Shown here in pieces: positions 13,091 to 26,703 of a DNA stretch of 64,000 nucleotides (its first letter is position 1; each line of letters opens with the position of its first letter). The notes under the pieces are model-generated. The model did no database searches. It was not told where the DNA came from and saw only the letters and a list, made by a program, of their open reading frames with translations. Location of the stretch: positions 142,986,052 through 143,050,051 of the forward strand of contig CM041083.1 of NCBI GenBank assembly GCA_023079485.1. Reading direction: 5' to 3'. Made by a program: the position numbers and the translations under genes. Source of the stretch: Archilochus colubris (lineage: Eukaryota > Chordata > Aves > Apodiformes > Trochilidae).

Positions 13091-16000
13091 TCTGTTTCAT
13101 GCCTCTGCTTGGAACAGATCTCCAGATTAGTGACCAGGAATGAGACTGCCAATTTCTCAAGCAGGTACCATGTTATCAGGGCACTGATCAGGTCTCTCTA
13201 AGCTCTGAAACATAAAAACTCAGGGGCTTTTACCTGACTTCAGCAAGACTCTGCTAAACTCCAAAGCCTGATAGAGGAAACAGCTCCCCACATGTAGACA
13301 GAGGAATTGGGACTCTGGTGAATCATTGTCATAGGTATGGTGCAATCATTGGCAAGACTGTTTCCCTGAGGGTTCTTTGCTCTCCCACACAAAGCCACAG
13401 GTTCATTTTCAGGCATCAAAAAGTAACAGAACATCACTTATTTGTCTTCTCTTTCTTTTCCCTGATCACTGAGAAGCCAATATCTATGTCATATTTAGTG
13501 AGCAGGATAGATCTCAGTAACTTTCTGGAAGAATATTGCTGTTTCCCCTCCTAGCAAAATTGTCTCTCACCACTTACTTTTATAAAAGAGACACTTGCAT
13601 TGCTGAAAGCACAATAAAAGAGCTTCATTGCTGCCTCTTCAACAGATCTCTGTGTTCTTTTTTTCCAGACTCTAATAAATTATTCCAGTTGATCTTTTTA
13701 ATGGATAAGTAAAATACTGACAGTACTGACACATTGGATCGGTAATGAGATTTTGATTCCTATCCCACTGTCAGCAGCAGCAGTTGCTCACAGATGGATT
13801 TCACCAAGCATGAATTACAGGTACTAGACACCCACTACTGAGCACCTGCAAGCTATATAACTAGAACCTTATTGCTCTGTCTAATGAGATGAGCATCAGC
13901 CCCCAGAAAATTCCTACTCTCTGTTTATACTGCTGGGTTTGTAATCTCTTCCCTTGTATCCTGAAAGGTAAGAAGAGGGTTTCCCTAGCTGTCAAATCCT
14001 GGAACCTGTTTAACTGAATTGGAAAGATGTTAAAATAAGTCTTGGAGGCATTTGCTCCAGACCTCAATCCTCTTTATTTCCTTAGTGTGTACTTACACAC
14101 ACTCAAGTGTAATTTGTTTTCCAGCTGTGAAGTATAATAGTTTTTCTTCTGGCTCTTTTTCCTTTTCTGCTTCTTCTGATGAACAGACTCATGGGCTCCA
14201 CTCAGGCAACTGCTTCTCAGTAGCAGAAGATCCCAGATCAGCTTTGTTTCAATTTCAGTTTTGCTGCTGAAGTACAAATCTTTTAGCACAGTTGGACCAC
14301 TTTTCTCTACAACTTCCTGCTTTCATAACACCAACTATTCACACAGTCTAATTGGAATATTTATTCTGAAGTTCTTATTTCTGATAACCCAAATGTAATA
14401 TTTCCGTTTCCCCAGACTTTTTTGAGTGGTGCCCATTACCCTCCTAATGCATACACGTGCTCTTTCCTTCTCTTTGTACTCTGTGTAGGTCACCAGATCA
14501 TTTGGAGAACTCCCTTGAGTAGATAACAGTCACATTAACATTAACCCTTATTTTGAGGAATTAGTGATTCCTGCTGTGCACTTTTAGACAGAACACTGGC
14601 TTCAGTAGCTCCAGAGACTGCTTCCTCCTACTGGTGTTTGTGTGCTTCTGTATTATATGTGAGCCAAATTTTGGAGTCTAGATCAGCACTGCTGCAGCTA
14701 GGCAAGATAATAAGAATATTGGCATGACAAAAACAATCTTTGAAGACCTTGGTGTGTTAATATAATAGCCTTCCCTTCTGCTATTGACTAAGCAAGAGAA
14801 AGAGTATCTATATTAATAAATTTCCTAGAAATTCTTTCCAAAGACCATGCTTCTTACCCATCTCCAAAAAGTATCTCCAAGCACAAACAGCTTGTAGGTT
14901 TGAACTCAGTTACTCCACTGAATCCAACCATATCCCTTAATCACAGAAACAGAGCCTCTTGTTGCAGACTGGAGAACTTTATCACCACCATAAAGCATGA
15001 TGTTCTTGGCTGTGAATTCCTGCTACTATGTCATCTAGGATCCCATAGCAAATCAGAAAGTTTTTTTCTACTTGTGCTGGTTTTTTTATTATCTTTGAAT
15101 AACCAAGAAAACAGTAGTTCTTGTGTTTTCCTCATCAAGCTACCGTAATACTATAAAAATAATGTAAAAAGATAGTCTTAAAATCTCACAATAACAGAAG
15201 CCCTCATTCTCCACACAAATTTACTTAACTCCTATAAATCCAAATCTCAGTACGCTAGTCTTTGTACAAACCCAAAACAAACATACCCATTACCCAGCAC
15301 TGGCAATAGTCTAACACTCCTGTCATCTTTTTATAGCAACTGGGAAACTAGATGAAACACAGCTTATGTGACTTAAGACAACAGTTCATATCAGATACTA
15401 AAAGACTAATGGGATGTTATTACACAAACAATTTTTGGTCTTGTATTTTAATCAGAAATATAAGTTACTAAACACTACAGTTTCCTATCCTTTTTTTTTT
15501 TTCTTTTTTAACTCAGAGGGATTGCCATAGGGTGCTGACATGCTTTGCTGTGTCTGTTTTGCTAGGAATAGATGGCACAGCTGGCAAAAAGGAGGTTAAC
15601 TTGCTTCTCATTTTGCCCCCACCCTTACCACCCCCCATCCCAGGACGGTAGTGGGAAAAAAGGAATTGTTCTTCTGAATCGCACATCCGTCCCGTCTCCT
15701 CCTGGGAAGAGACAGCCATTTCTTATCTTGGCTGTTTTACATCACCAAAATGTGAAGGGGGAGTTTGAAGGAAGGAAATAAAGAAAAAGACAGAGACCTC
15801 TATGTTTCTGGGCATTGGAGGGAACTGCTGTCTTTGTACCAGAAGAATGGTGGGGTGGTTGGTGGTGGTGGGAACAAGAATGCTGTAGGTAATGGGAAGG
15901 TAAAAAACCTTCACTGAGAGAGGAAGAAACTTTTTGGTGAAAAGGAGATCTGCTTTTCACACTTGTGACAAAGGCATTTAAAGAAATACCTTTACATTAT

Positions 16001-18228
16001 TTGAGGCTGCAAACTTCTTGTCAATAGTGATTGTCCTCTGAGATCCTAAAGAAAAGATGTGGCATGCCTCAAAGACAGAAAGAAAAAACATTCTTTTTGA
16101 ACTATTCTAGGACACACTCCCCTTGAAGTAGGGACTTATTACTAAATCTAGTATAAATAAATGCTATTTGGTAATATTTCAACAAGTGACAGCAGGGTCA
16201 ATTTAGCCTTCCCTCTGGGGATCACAAATGAACACCTGAATTCTCTGAGAAGAGACAAATTATTTTTAATTATCTCATTTAGAAGAAGTTCTGTTTAAAG
16301 GACACAGACTTGAAATTCATGAGGCGCAAACTTCAAAAGATCCAGAGTTTAAGATAAGCACCCAAAGCAGAGAGTACTTATCTGAAGCTTATCTGGACTA
16401 TCTGATGAACTGCAAAAGGGTACCAGAAATCCAGGAGACATTCTGTGGTTATTTCAGAACTTCCTTTCAGGCTAGAAACTTGATCTGTTTGGTGGCAATT
16501 CCTCAACTCTGGACCTTGCGCAACACTTTCAACGTGGCAGGAGAACACGAAAAACAGAGACCTGCAACTTAAGAAACTACCATCATGAAAATGCTAACCA
16601 GGCACCACAGGAGTCAAAAACTCCTCATGCAGCAATGGGTGCCTGGACAAACATCCAGTTTCTCCTGTGAAAACAGATGGTCTGAAGAGCAGCCCTTTCC
16701 CAAGAATCCCAATGAATTACGAGTCTTCTCCACAGCCTAGAAAAGGAACCCCTTCTGTTGGCATCTGCCAGAGAGGGAAAGGAACAATGGACCAGGCTTT
16801 ATCAGGCTTAATCAAACATTTATTTTCTAGCATTTTGGGCCTTTTCGTTAAAAAACAGAGTTAAAAAGCACAGAAAACTATGCACAAACACGTTTGTGAA
16901 AACTTGGGTAACTCCCCTGGGCTAAACAGTGGTCCTAATAAACCGCTCTGGTTCTGAGAAGTGGAAAAATGCATCTATGTGGGGAAAAGGATTCCAAGCA
17001 GATTATTTCTTCCTTTCTTTATTTTTTCCTTTAGGCAAGAAAGAAGACTTAATTCAGTAAGCCTGTTCTGCGTGGCTGGGGCTCTGTGTGGATCCCTGCG
17101 CCGCTGCACTTTCTGTAAAGGACCACAAACACTACTGGGATGGCTGCATGGTCACTGGAGAGACCAGAGCAGGGAGTAGCCAGGAAGCTGGCTGCCGGCG
17201 TGGCAGTCACAGCAAGCAGCAGCAGCAACTAATGGCAAAACCAGTGGCAGAGCTCAGTGTAGCAGAACACACGTGGGGATTAAAGCCGGAGCAGGGTTAG
17301 CTGCAGATGCTGCCCACCCCCTGCAGACCTGGGCACCAGGCTCTTGTGGGCTGGGGGGATGTGAGGGAACAGGGAAGCCACTGCAGCTGCCGCCTCCAGC
17401 TCCTGGAGGATGGTCCCATGCTGCCAAGGTACTTCATGATGGCAGTTCTGCCTCCTGCTGTGGATTACTAAGGTTTTCCAAAATGACGTATGATTAATTG
17501 GGAGGTAGAAAGAACAGGGAAGTGTAAAGATTTATTTATTTAGGCTCTTTCGTTTGATTCATTGTTCCTGTGGAGGGAAGTACTGCTCAATAAGAGAGCA
17601 TAATTTAGATTGCCAGATTTCTGGGTGGAGGCTCAGACTGGTGCAGTTTGTTTGGCTCTGTGGGGTGGTTTTTTTTTTGTTTTTTGTTTTTTGTTTTTTT
17701 TTTTTGTAAGGAGAGCTAAAACTGATTCTGACCTATTATGCTTCTTGCCAGAGAAGTTTTTCATGTGAAATTCCCTGTTGGGTTAGACATTAATCTACCT
17801 GAACGATGTGGGCCGATATTGACCTCTAAAGAACCAGTGCATACAAACATGTATCAAAGAATCATATCTAGAAGCACTGCTACCTCATACATAAATGGAC
17901 ATGATGAGGTGTCACTCATCACTTAGATACCTCAACCAGGAAAAGCTGCTACCACATCCACATTGTCAAATTACCCTGTTGCCAGTGTTGTAGCTCTATG
18001 CAAAAAAAGACAAATTGGGACTGGCTCAGGATTTGCCTTTCTGGTTTTATCTATTACAGAAGCTTTTGTCAACAGAACATGGAACCCACAGATGGCTGGA
18101 TTGAAGACATGGCTGAAGATTCCTTAGACCCTTACACTTCGCTAGGTGACTAACAGGTTGCAACTAAGACAGCACTATGCAACACTGTCCATTACTTCAT
18201 AATAATAACCTTACTTGTAAATATTAGA
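13091..18228. other. intronic stretch, no gene seen
   Basis: AT-rich intron. A GC-richer patch at about 17050-17450 contains a short CAG run and chance frames but no recognisable gene. A T-rich simple repeat lies at 17669-17705. Nothing else is identified. Confidence 0.45.
17669..17705. repeat. T-rich low-complexity tract
   Basis: Thirty-seven bases of T runs interrupted by single G residues with an irregular TTTTTTG period. Confidence 0.9.
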
Positions 18229-18730
18229 TGGGCCCCTCAGTTCAGGAAGGAGATTGAGGTCCTGGAGCGGGTCCAAAGGAGGGCAACCAGGCTGGTGAAG
18301 GGACTCGAGCACAGATCCTATGAGGTGAGGCTGAGGGAGCTGGAGGTGTTCAGCCTGGAGAAGAGGAGGCTCAGGGGAGACCTCATCGCTCTCTACAACT
18401 CCCTGAAAGGAGGCTGGAGCCAGGGGGGGGTCGGTCTCTTTTCCCAGGCAACTCTCAGCAAGACAAGAGGGCACGGTCTCAAGCTGTGCAAGGGGAGGTT
18501 TAGGTTGGATATTAGAAAGAACTTCTTTACCGAGAGGGTGATCAAACACTGGAATGGGCTGCCCAGGGAAGTAGTGGATTCTCTGTCCCTGGAGATTTTT
18601 TAAAAAGAGACTGGATGTGGCACTCAGTGCCATGGTCTGGTAATTGCAACAGCAGTGGATCAAGGGTTGGACTTGATGATCTCTGAGGTCCCTTCCAACC
18701 CAGACGATTCTATCATTCTATGATTCTATG
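18229..18730 (+). repeat. CR1 LINE, 5'-truncated, young-looking
   Basis: About 500 bp of the CR1 3' end runs from the GGGCCCCTCAGTTCAGGAAG word to a tail of ATTCTATC, ATTCTATG, ATTCTATG. The terminal ORF2 frame is open from 18295 to 18603 ([20 protein letters not shown] to SLEIF). It is then cut short by what looks like one extra T in a T run at about 18596-18602. The copy at 23653-24243 has the shorter run and reads on. It is close in sequence to that copy, 5.4 kb away. Confidence 0.95.
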
Positions 18731-20185
18731 AAAATATTAAGCACATGCTTAGATATTACATGTTTTTAATTCAGTTTTTGGTTTTGAGAGAGACCATATG
18801 AACTATGCTAATTTCTTCTCCATATTAATTCAGATATGTTGCTGTTTAAAAAATCCTTTTCTGTGTTTTACTTTTGGGAAAGATACCTTGGTGAAAACTG
18901 AAAATCCAGAGGAATTTACTCTCTTTGGAGAGCTAACTGTCAAAACATGCAGAATTTTCTGCTTTCCCATAATAAAACTTCCTTGGCCTCTAACATCAGA
19001 ACTATCCGTTCCTCCAAGTGGTGAACACAATAAAAAAATATTTATCGTCTAGGAAAGACATTGGCAGTGTTTTTCCTACCATCTGCATTCTGACTCGGGG
19101 CCTTTGCAAGAGTTGAGTAAGGGTGCTGACTTGGATGACTTTCCAAAACTGGGCAAAGACTGCTTTACATGTCATGGGAGGTGAAGAGCCTGTGATGCAA
19201 ACTGCTACTGACCCACACTCCACATCTGCAGCCTCCACACCCCGTTGCAGCTTTGATAAAAGCAACCTCCTTGCCTATATTTCTACAGTAGGTCCAAAAG
19301 CAGTGATTATTTCTGTTTTGCAGTGCTGTAACTGTGTTAGTGTGTCAGTCACACAGTTTCAGCCTAAGGGAACTCTGTTGCCATAACGCAGTACCTGTGG
19401 CATCTGTTTTGTGGCACGGTTCAGCGGCAGAGCTCAGGACATGTAGTTTGCATTTGCTTGCTGCAGGGCAGATATGCACCCTCCCTAAATAACTCTAGCT
19501 GCAGACTGTACCATCTGAGGAACTGATCAAGATCAGTACTAGAAAACATTTTCATTATGCTGGTTTCTAACACCACACTACACTTCTTCTGTAAGTCTTA
19601 AGCTTAAAGTTCAAGATAGTGTCTAAAATGTATTTATATGCTTTCTGCTACTGTTGTTTTTGCAAACCTTGGGCTCAAAAATAGCAAAAATTAACTGTGT
19701 GTGGCAAGAGACAGCAACAACAGTACCAAAACACATAAAAAAACAGCCTTTAGTAAGCAAAGACAAAGTTGGGAAAGACTATTTATACTAATATTAATTT
19801 TGATTTTTTAAAAAATTTGAACAAAAATATAAATTTTATGACAAAGAATATTTTTCACAACTTCAACTACATATATCAGCTCTATACAGTCAGGCCAGAA
19901 AAAGTTAAATGACTGCAACATACTTTCTATGTAAATACTAAGCGTAGAGTATTTCGGTATCAATTTATTAATTTCTGCGAGAGAAGTAACTGTTTTCCAG
20001 ATATTTCCCCCTGAACTTTATTAAACATGTTCGAAACACAGCTTGCTTTCTTTTAGATTAAAAGTAGCACAAACCTTCAGGAAAATGGTAGTAATACAAA
20101 GGTCTGGAGATTTTCTTTTCTCTGCCTCCATACAGGCTCAGGGCGCCCATGCTTCGAGACTCCTCTGCCTCAGGGGCGCTTGCCC

Positions 20186-20214
20186 TGCTCTGCTCTGCTC
20201 TGCTCTGCTCTGCT
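20186..20214. repeat. (TGCTC)n microsatellite
   Basis: Five perfect TGCTC units followed by a partial TGCT. Pentanucleotide microsatellites of this kind are often length-polymorphic. Confidence 0.95.
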
Positions 20215-21126
20215 GGGGAGATCTGATAAGGTTGTGGGTTGGATTGACAGGGCTGCAGGTCATGAAAGCCAGCAAGGCTGTTCCAGCTGTCCCCCCAGTA
20301 CAGCTGGAGCCTGCAGACATCACTGCTGCAGCACAGCATCAGATTGCTAATCAAAAGCATCAACAGAATATGAAGGGAAGTTTTGGTATCAAGTTGTCAT
20401 CTGATCTCATGCAGGCTTCAGCCTTTCCTCTGTCTTGTTTCACTGAAATCCTTTCCTGCACTGACGATCGTTTTCTCCTGTCTCCTTTCCGTAGGAAATG
20501 CTCCCTTTTAGAAACTGCTCCCTCTCTTTAGGACACAGCAACACCTCCCATGCAAGGAAAACAAGAGGTACTACAAGCAGTGTGTGCAGCAGGCTCCTGG
20601 CTAGGCATGCAGAAAAGAGAACATTCTTTCTTCACTTGCTTGCTCATTTGCAAAAGAGTGAATACTGCTGAGATCTCCTAAGCCTCTCTTATCTCTGTGA
20701 CTGATCCTTGGTGAACAGCTGGCAGGAAAATGAACTTTCCAGGGTGGCTGAGTATAAAATAAATGTGGGTTGCCTGGACTCGAGAACAGCACCATTACCA
20801 CTGATCTTGTTATGACAAAACAAGTTAGCATATTCATCATTCTTTACTTGATAAATGTAAGCAGACACAAGGGGTATGTAGGGACATAATATAACTTGCT
20901 TCCATTTCTCAAAAACAGCAAAGCTAAGTATCTTCTCTGTAAGTGCATTTACTAAAATTAGAAAAACAAAGGCTGAAGAAAGGCTCCTCAGACTTAATTT
21001 TCTAATTCAGTAATGGGAAGAAGGACTCCCTCCATCCTTCCTATTCATCTACATGTCTCACTGTCAGCAGGTAGATGGAAAGAGAGTTGTGGTTAAGAAA
21101 CAGGAATCTGAGTTACAGCCAAGTTT

Positions 21127-21154
21127 AAAAAAAAAAAAAGAAAAGAAAAGAAAG
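21127..21154. repeat. A-rich (GAAAA)n tract
   Basis: Thirteen A followed by three GAAA or GAAAA units. Confidence 0.85.
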
Positions 21155-23652
21155 AGGAGCTATTGAACTAAAAGAAATTTATCTCCACTGTTAAAGTAGT
21201 ATTACACAGGGTGGGTTCCGAGACTTGCTTGAATGATGGCAACAATTCTTGCCTTCACAGGTGGGGATATCTATCCTTTGAATTCACAAATTAATTTGAA
21301 TTCAGCAGTTCACACCTTGTCAATGACTTCTTTCATCCTCCTTTTCTATAGACTTGCTTCCATAACACCCTAGCTCCAGCATCCTCAGATGGAGCTGCAA
21401 ATATGGACTAGCTGCAGTATGTCCATGATACAGGACAGCAGCAGATATGGGATTATTTTTTTTTTTTTTAGATTTTGCTTACATCCAGCGGGCAACTCAA
21501 ATAAGCAGACCTTGAAGGCTGGCATACATGTCCCACTTTCAAACAGTGTGCCTATATGGCTATTTTGTAAAATAGTCTGTGAATTACATGGGGGACTGCA
21601 GTAGAAAGAAAATGGAACTTATGCCAATTTGGACTGAAAGACAACAGTTGCAAACATATGGCTCTTTATTGCAGCCCAAATCACAAAGCAGAGGTCAAAC
21701 AAGCTTGTTTCTTTGGTATATGGAGTGAATTCCCTCGTGTTTCTCCATGAAGAGAGAATGTTCATCAGTGCTACTCCTGAGACCTGTGTATGGGAGAGCT
21801 ACTAGAACAGAGAAGATAACTGAGAATATTCATGCTATATAACAGCCACGAAAATGAGGTAGTTGTAATGACAAGACCGGATTGGAGAAAAAAATGTGAT
21901 GACTTGCAAAAGCACAACCAAGAAATCTAAAATCTCAAGGAACACACACACAGAAAAGAAATATAATTTGACTGCTTCTCTGACTCTTCTAACTGCACTA
22001 AAAAAAAAGTCACATAAACTAACTTCTGTACTGCTGTTTTTTCTAAAGAAGAAGTATGCAAAGTAGCTTTAAACTTCTATCTTATCTCTATGCTTGCGGT
22101 ATATGGAATTTTCCAAAGGAATTTGTCTAGCAGATGTTTTTAACTACAGTTGGTTAAAAGCATGATGAAGCCCCAGCAGGGAAAATAAATAACAGTGTTG
22201 TGACACTGGGAACCCAGTTGTCGTTGTTACTGATGAAGAATGATAACTGTCTGCCCTGCGCAGGAGTGCTCTGGTGGTCTCCGTAGTATCTGGGATAGAG
22301 AAAAACAAGCTGGACCAAGTTGAGTGAAGCACAACTATTGCCTCATTTACCTGCAAATTCTAACAAGCCTTGATCAGTTGTCCACCAGTATTCAGTATCA
22401 GGTTTTTTGAACACTTAATGTGTATCTGAAAAATAAAATATCTTGAAAAAGAAACTGACTGTCAACCAACTGGAAACTAAGAATGAAAGAATGGGTTGCT
22501 GAGACCTTTAAGATGGAAAGTATCTATCTTCTTCATAATTAAACTACTGAAGATACTCTAAAGGGACAAAGAGGAGGAAGAAGGAATTATACTCTTCCTA
22601 CATATACTACATATACTCTTCCTACATTTCATGCTACCCATGCAGCCTGTCTCTTCCAGGCTGAGGAAGGAAAATGCCTAGAGGAAGAAGTGGGGACAAA
22701 ATTCTGCAGGGAATTTTGTAAAAATTTCCTTCCTTTAGTTTTCTCATGGAAGGAGGTGACCTGAACTCCTGATGTTAAATAAATGTTCCATGAAACCTCA
22801 TATAAATCAACTTCTTGTCAAAAAAGCCAGCTCTCCTACATGCAACACTCTTTAAAGGGTTCCTACGGAACAATTTAATATAATTAGTTCCATCCAATCT
22901 GCACAACTCCAACACTGGTGTGCTGCTTTTGCAATACCAGAAGGAAAATTGAGCATGACTGAACTCTTTTCCTGCAATGTCATGTTGCTACACAAAGAGT
23001 AAGTGGCTTCAGGCTACACCATCATGCTGCCCTTTGAGTCCAGGTTAGCCTGTGCATGGTGGCGGCACTCTTGGGCCTCTTTAGACAGGCAATAAATGGA
23101 CACTGTGGGTGGTAGGCTCCCACAGTGCTAGTGGTCACAGAAAAAACTGAAGCAAGACAGAGGGCAGGGGAAGAGGAAAAAGAAAGTAGGACCAAGAAGT
23201 GGAAATCTATTATAAGTCTTCAAAGCTCAAAGGGAAAGAATAAACAAAGCACTATTATTCCTTTTGCTGCTGCTTTTTTTTTTAGCATTCATTTTCTCAG
23301 TTTTTTCCTTTACTAGATTTCTTTTATCTTCCTGTCTCCTGATCTGTCTTTAAAAAAAAGAACCAAGCATGTTGAGATGTACTCAGGCTTAAAAAGTATT
23401 AAAAGAACCCCACTGTACTTAGTCTCTAAAATACCCTTTTGTCAGGAGGCACTTCCCTGCTTCCCTGTTGACTGCAGACCAGGGTGCTGAGCCAGGTAGC
23501 AGACATGTGGCACTGCACACTTCACCTCACCAGGCACACTCTCACTTCACCCTGGATCAGCACAAAGCGTGGAGCAGGGGCACCACACATCCTTTGGGGA
23601 ACACCCAGCTCCCTATCCCCCTGGCACTGGGCAGGGGCTTGAACCAAAGCAG

Positions 23653-24243
23653 CCTGTATCACGAACAGCGTGGCCATAAGGTCCAAGGAAGTGATTCTGC
23701 CCCTGTACTCAGCCCTGGTGAGGCCACAGCTTCAGTCCTGTGTCCAGTTCTGGGCCCCTCAGTTTAGGAAGGATACCGAGGTCCTGAAGTGGGTCCAAAG
23801 GAGGGCAACCAGGCTGGTGAAGGGACTTGAGCACAGACCTTATGAGGAGAGGCTGAGGGAGCTGGGGTTGTTCAGCCTAAAGAAGAGGCGGCTCAGGGGA
23901 GACCTCATCACTCTCTACAACTCCCTGAAAGGAGGGGGTAGCCAGGTGGGGGTTGGTCTCTTCTCCCAGGCAACTCTCAACAAGACAAGAGGGCATGGTC
24001 TTAAGTTGTGCTGGGGGAGGTTTAGGTTGGATATTAGAAAGAATTTCTTTACTGAGAGGGTGATCAGACATTGGGATGGGCTGCCCCAGGAAGTAGTGGA
24101 TTCTCCATCCCTGGAGATATTTAAAAAGAGACTGGATGTGGCACTCAGTGCCATGGTCGGGGAACTGCAGCGGTAGTGGATCAAGGGTTGGACTTGATGA
24201 TCTCAGAGGTCCCTTCCAACCCAGCCAATTCTATGATTCTATG
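23653..24243 (+). repeat. CR1 LINE with intact C-terminal ORF2 frame
   Basis: About 590 bp of the CR1 3' end, closing with CCTTCCAACCCAGCCAATTC and an ATTCTATG tail. An uninterrupted frame from 23670 to 24176 encodes 168 residues, the C-terminal end of the CR1 reverse-transcriptase polyprotein. Recognisable words are [58 protein letters not shown] and [20 protein letters not shown], ending at TAG. The catalytic domain is missing because of 5' truncation, so it is not an active element. The unbroken frame suggests a fairly recent insertion. Confidence 0.96.
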
Positions 24244-26534
24244 AAAAGAGAGATGCTCAAGCAGATGGTGGTGGCTGCTGGCAGTCAGCAGCAGCTTCGC
24301 CCCGGTGGGCAGCTCAGCCCAGAGATACATGTGAGAAGGCAGAAGATGTTTCTTGTTACAAGCATGTGATTGCAAGGAAACACAGCTAAGCTGTGCCCTG
24401 CAGCCATGAAAACACACAGCAATAGATAAAAGTGCCTGGGGATTTAATGTGCTTGGAAGCAAAGGCTTGAGCCCATGTTGACATGAATGAGGCAGCAGTG
24501 CTTTCTAAATGATGGATACCTGGAAGCTCAGGTGTGCAGCTGGAGGACCTCAGAAGGGCCTGTTTGATTGCTGCCTGTGCAACCAGGGAAGGGACAAAGA
24601 AGTCTCTGGAGGACAACCAAGTCCAGCTGTCATGACTCGCTGGACACATGACTGTACATCAGTGCCTGGAGGGTACCTCCTCCCTGGCAGTCAGCCTAGA
24701 CCTACTGCAGAGCCTTTGGCTAAGGTGAGGGAAAGCCAAGCCTTGAAAAACCTGACTTCTCAGGAACATCTCATGTTGGACATTTACTCTTGGCTGTACT
24801 CTGACCATTATGAAGGGGAAAACTCTGTATCATTGAGTTTATCCAGCCAACAATTTACATCAAGCAAACAGGCAATGAGATTTTCAGCTCCACAGCATCT
24901 TCTGTTCACTGTTCCTGCTGATATAGAGGGAAATCCTTGAATTAGAAGCAAGCAAAAGGTGGATTGTCTGTGGCATACATTCAGAAGTGTGAAAAGAAAT
25001 GCAAATATTGCAAAAGTATGGCTGATAATATTTCAATTTACATCAGAAGTGCCATTTTATTATTTTAAGTGTGGAATCAGTTTCTATAACAGTTTCCAGG
25101 AGATTCTATTATTATATAATAACCATTAAATTTACAGTACTTAAGAGAAGGCTTCCTTCTTTTTCTTGGGATACCTCCCAGGAGAATCTGGTACTGGAAT
25201 GCTTAAGTCAGTAAAAACTTATTTTTGGTAGTATAACCTTCTTTCCAGCAAATGTGTGACCTATGGTTATTTTTGTGAAAGAAGAAATTTGGAATTATCT
25301 ATCTGCCTGGTATTCTTTAGTAGGCCGAAAAAAATTACTTTCCCTAAAAGGAAATTTTGAAAGATAATACATTTTTTTAGTTGTTAGAGCATCATTAAAG
25401 AAGGGATCGTTTTCCATACAGTATGAATGACACATATTTGCTAAGTGTGTGCAGATAGGGCAAACTTACAGTTTGATTAACCCATTAACTTTTTTCCCAG
25501 CAAGATAACCTTTCAGAAAATACCATGTCTTTAAAGTAGGACCTCCACCAAAAGGTGGAGTCTTACAAATAAGTTTCAAATAGTAAAGCCAAAATTGTCT
25601 GTATCGTGTGCTTACTCATGAGTTCAGACAAAGGTGTATCTGTTCCATTATATGCTAAAATAACCATTTGCAAAAAAGCAAATACTTGGTTACATGCTAT
25701 TCTGATAAGGCAGAGGCTGTGAAACAAATTCTTGATTTTGAAAACTGTAAATTGAAAAGAGGAAACAGCCCTCAAAATAATTGTATCCAGAGAGATGAGC
25801 TTCATGAATGGTAACAGTACATCCTTTTGGTCCAAGAACAGCTGTGCTTTCTAAATACACTAGATTGTTTCTTTGCATTACTTTTACCAGAAACACCCCA
25901 GTTGGGTAACATATAATCTCCTCTTCCTATTTCCATTGTCATCCTTTATAAACTTAACTAAAATATTTAACTGGAGAGAACTGTTTGTAAACAATTGAGA
26001 ACAATTCTCTTCTTCAGTGGGATGACCTCTTTTCCTAGATATCAAGTATCACAGTTTGAGTTTCTCTCTTCACCCTTTGAAGCCTGCATTAGGAAACAAC
26101 AGAGTACACAATGGAAAGAAAGGAGAAAACCCCACCAAACTCTAGACCAGCTTAACTTAAAGAACTTAACATAATCTTAAAGAAGTTAATTGAAATAGCG
26201 TGGTAGCTCATTAGTCTAATTAGTCTTTAGAAAATGCTGCAAGCTACCCAGAATACAACACACTGTTCCAAAAGCATGTAAAATTTCAAGTGAATCTGCA
26301 CTCATATAAAGAAAAGATAATACATCATAAGACAATCCTTATCTGTATCAGTAGCTCATAACAAATTGATATCCAACCTTTTTATAATACCAAATCTATG
26401 AAGAAAATATAACAAAAATAAAAAGCAATATCTGTCTCTCTTCCTGTGGAGCTACCTTCTGCTTTCGCAGGGATACTTCTAGTGCAGCACTGAGCTGGAT
26501 GGAAGATCAACTGCTACAGGTGAAGAATGTGTTG

Positions 26535-26657
26535 TTATATATTATATATATATGTCTTATATATATAAATATAATATCTTATTATTATATTGTATTATAT
26601 TATAAATATGTATTATGTATATATGTATTATGTTATATTATATTATATTATATAATG
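26535..26657. repeat. TA-rich microsatellite-like tract
   Basis: About 120 bases composed almost only of A and T, with TATATA and ATTATATT runs that are nearly self-complementary. Such tracts are prone to cruciform formation and length change. Confidence 0.9.
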
Positions 26658-26686
26658 TACAGGAGCTCTGTATGACCCCAAAATGG

Positions 26687-26703
26687 AAAAAAAAAAAAAA
26701 AAA
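26687..26703. repeat. poly(A) tract, 17 bases
   Basis: Uninterrupted run of 17 A shortly after the TA-rich tract. Confidence 0.9.

Larger units (their letters stand above)
18731..23652. other. intronic stretch, no gene seen
   Basis: AT-rich intron with a pentanucleotide repeat at 20186-20214 and an A-rich tract at 21127-21154. The 162-codon plus frame at 20043-20531 spans the pentanucleotide repeat and has no family resemblance. Confidence 0.45.

Noticed and set aside
17041..17500. GC-richer patch considered as a possible LTR or small gene
   Set aside because: No terminal repeats, primer-binding site or recognisable protein; open frames are short and overlapping.
18211..18663. 150-codon minus-strand frame
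   Set aside because: It is the antisense shadow of the CR1 copy on the plus strand.
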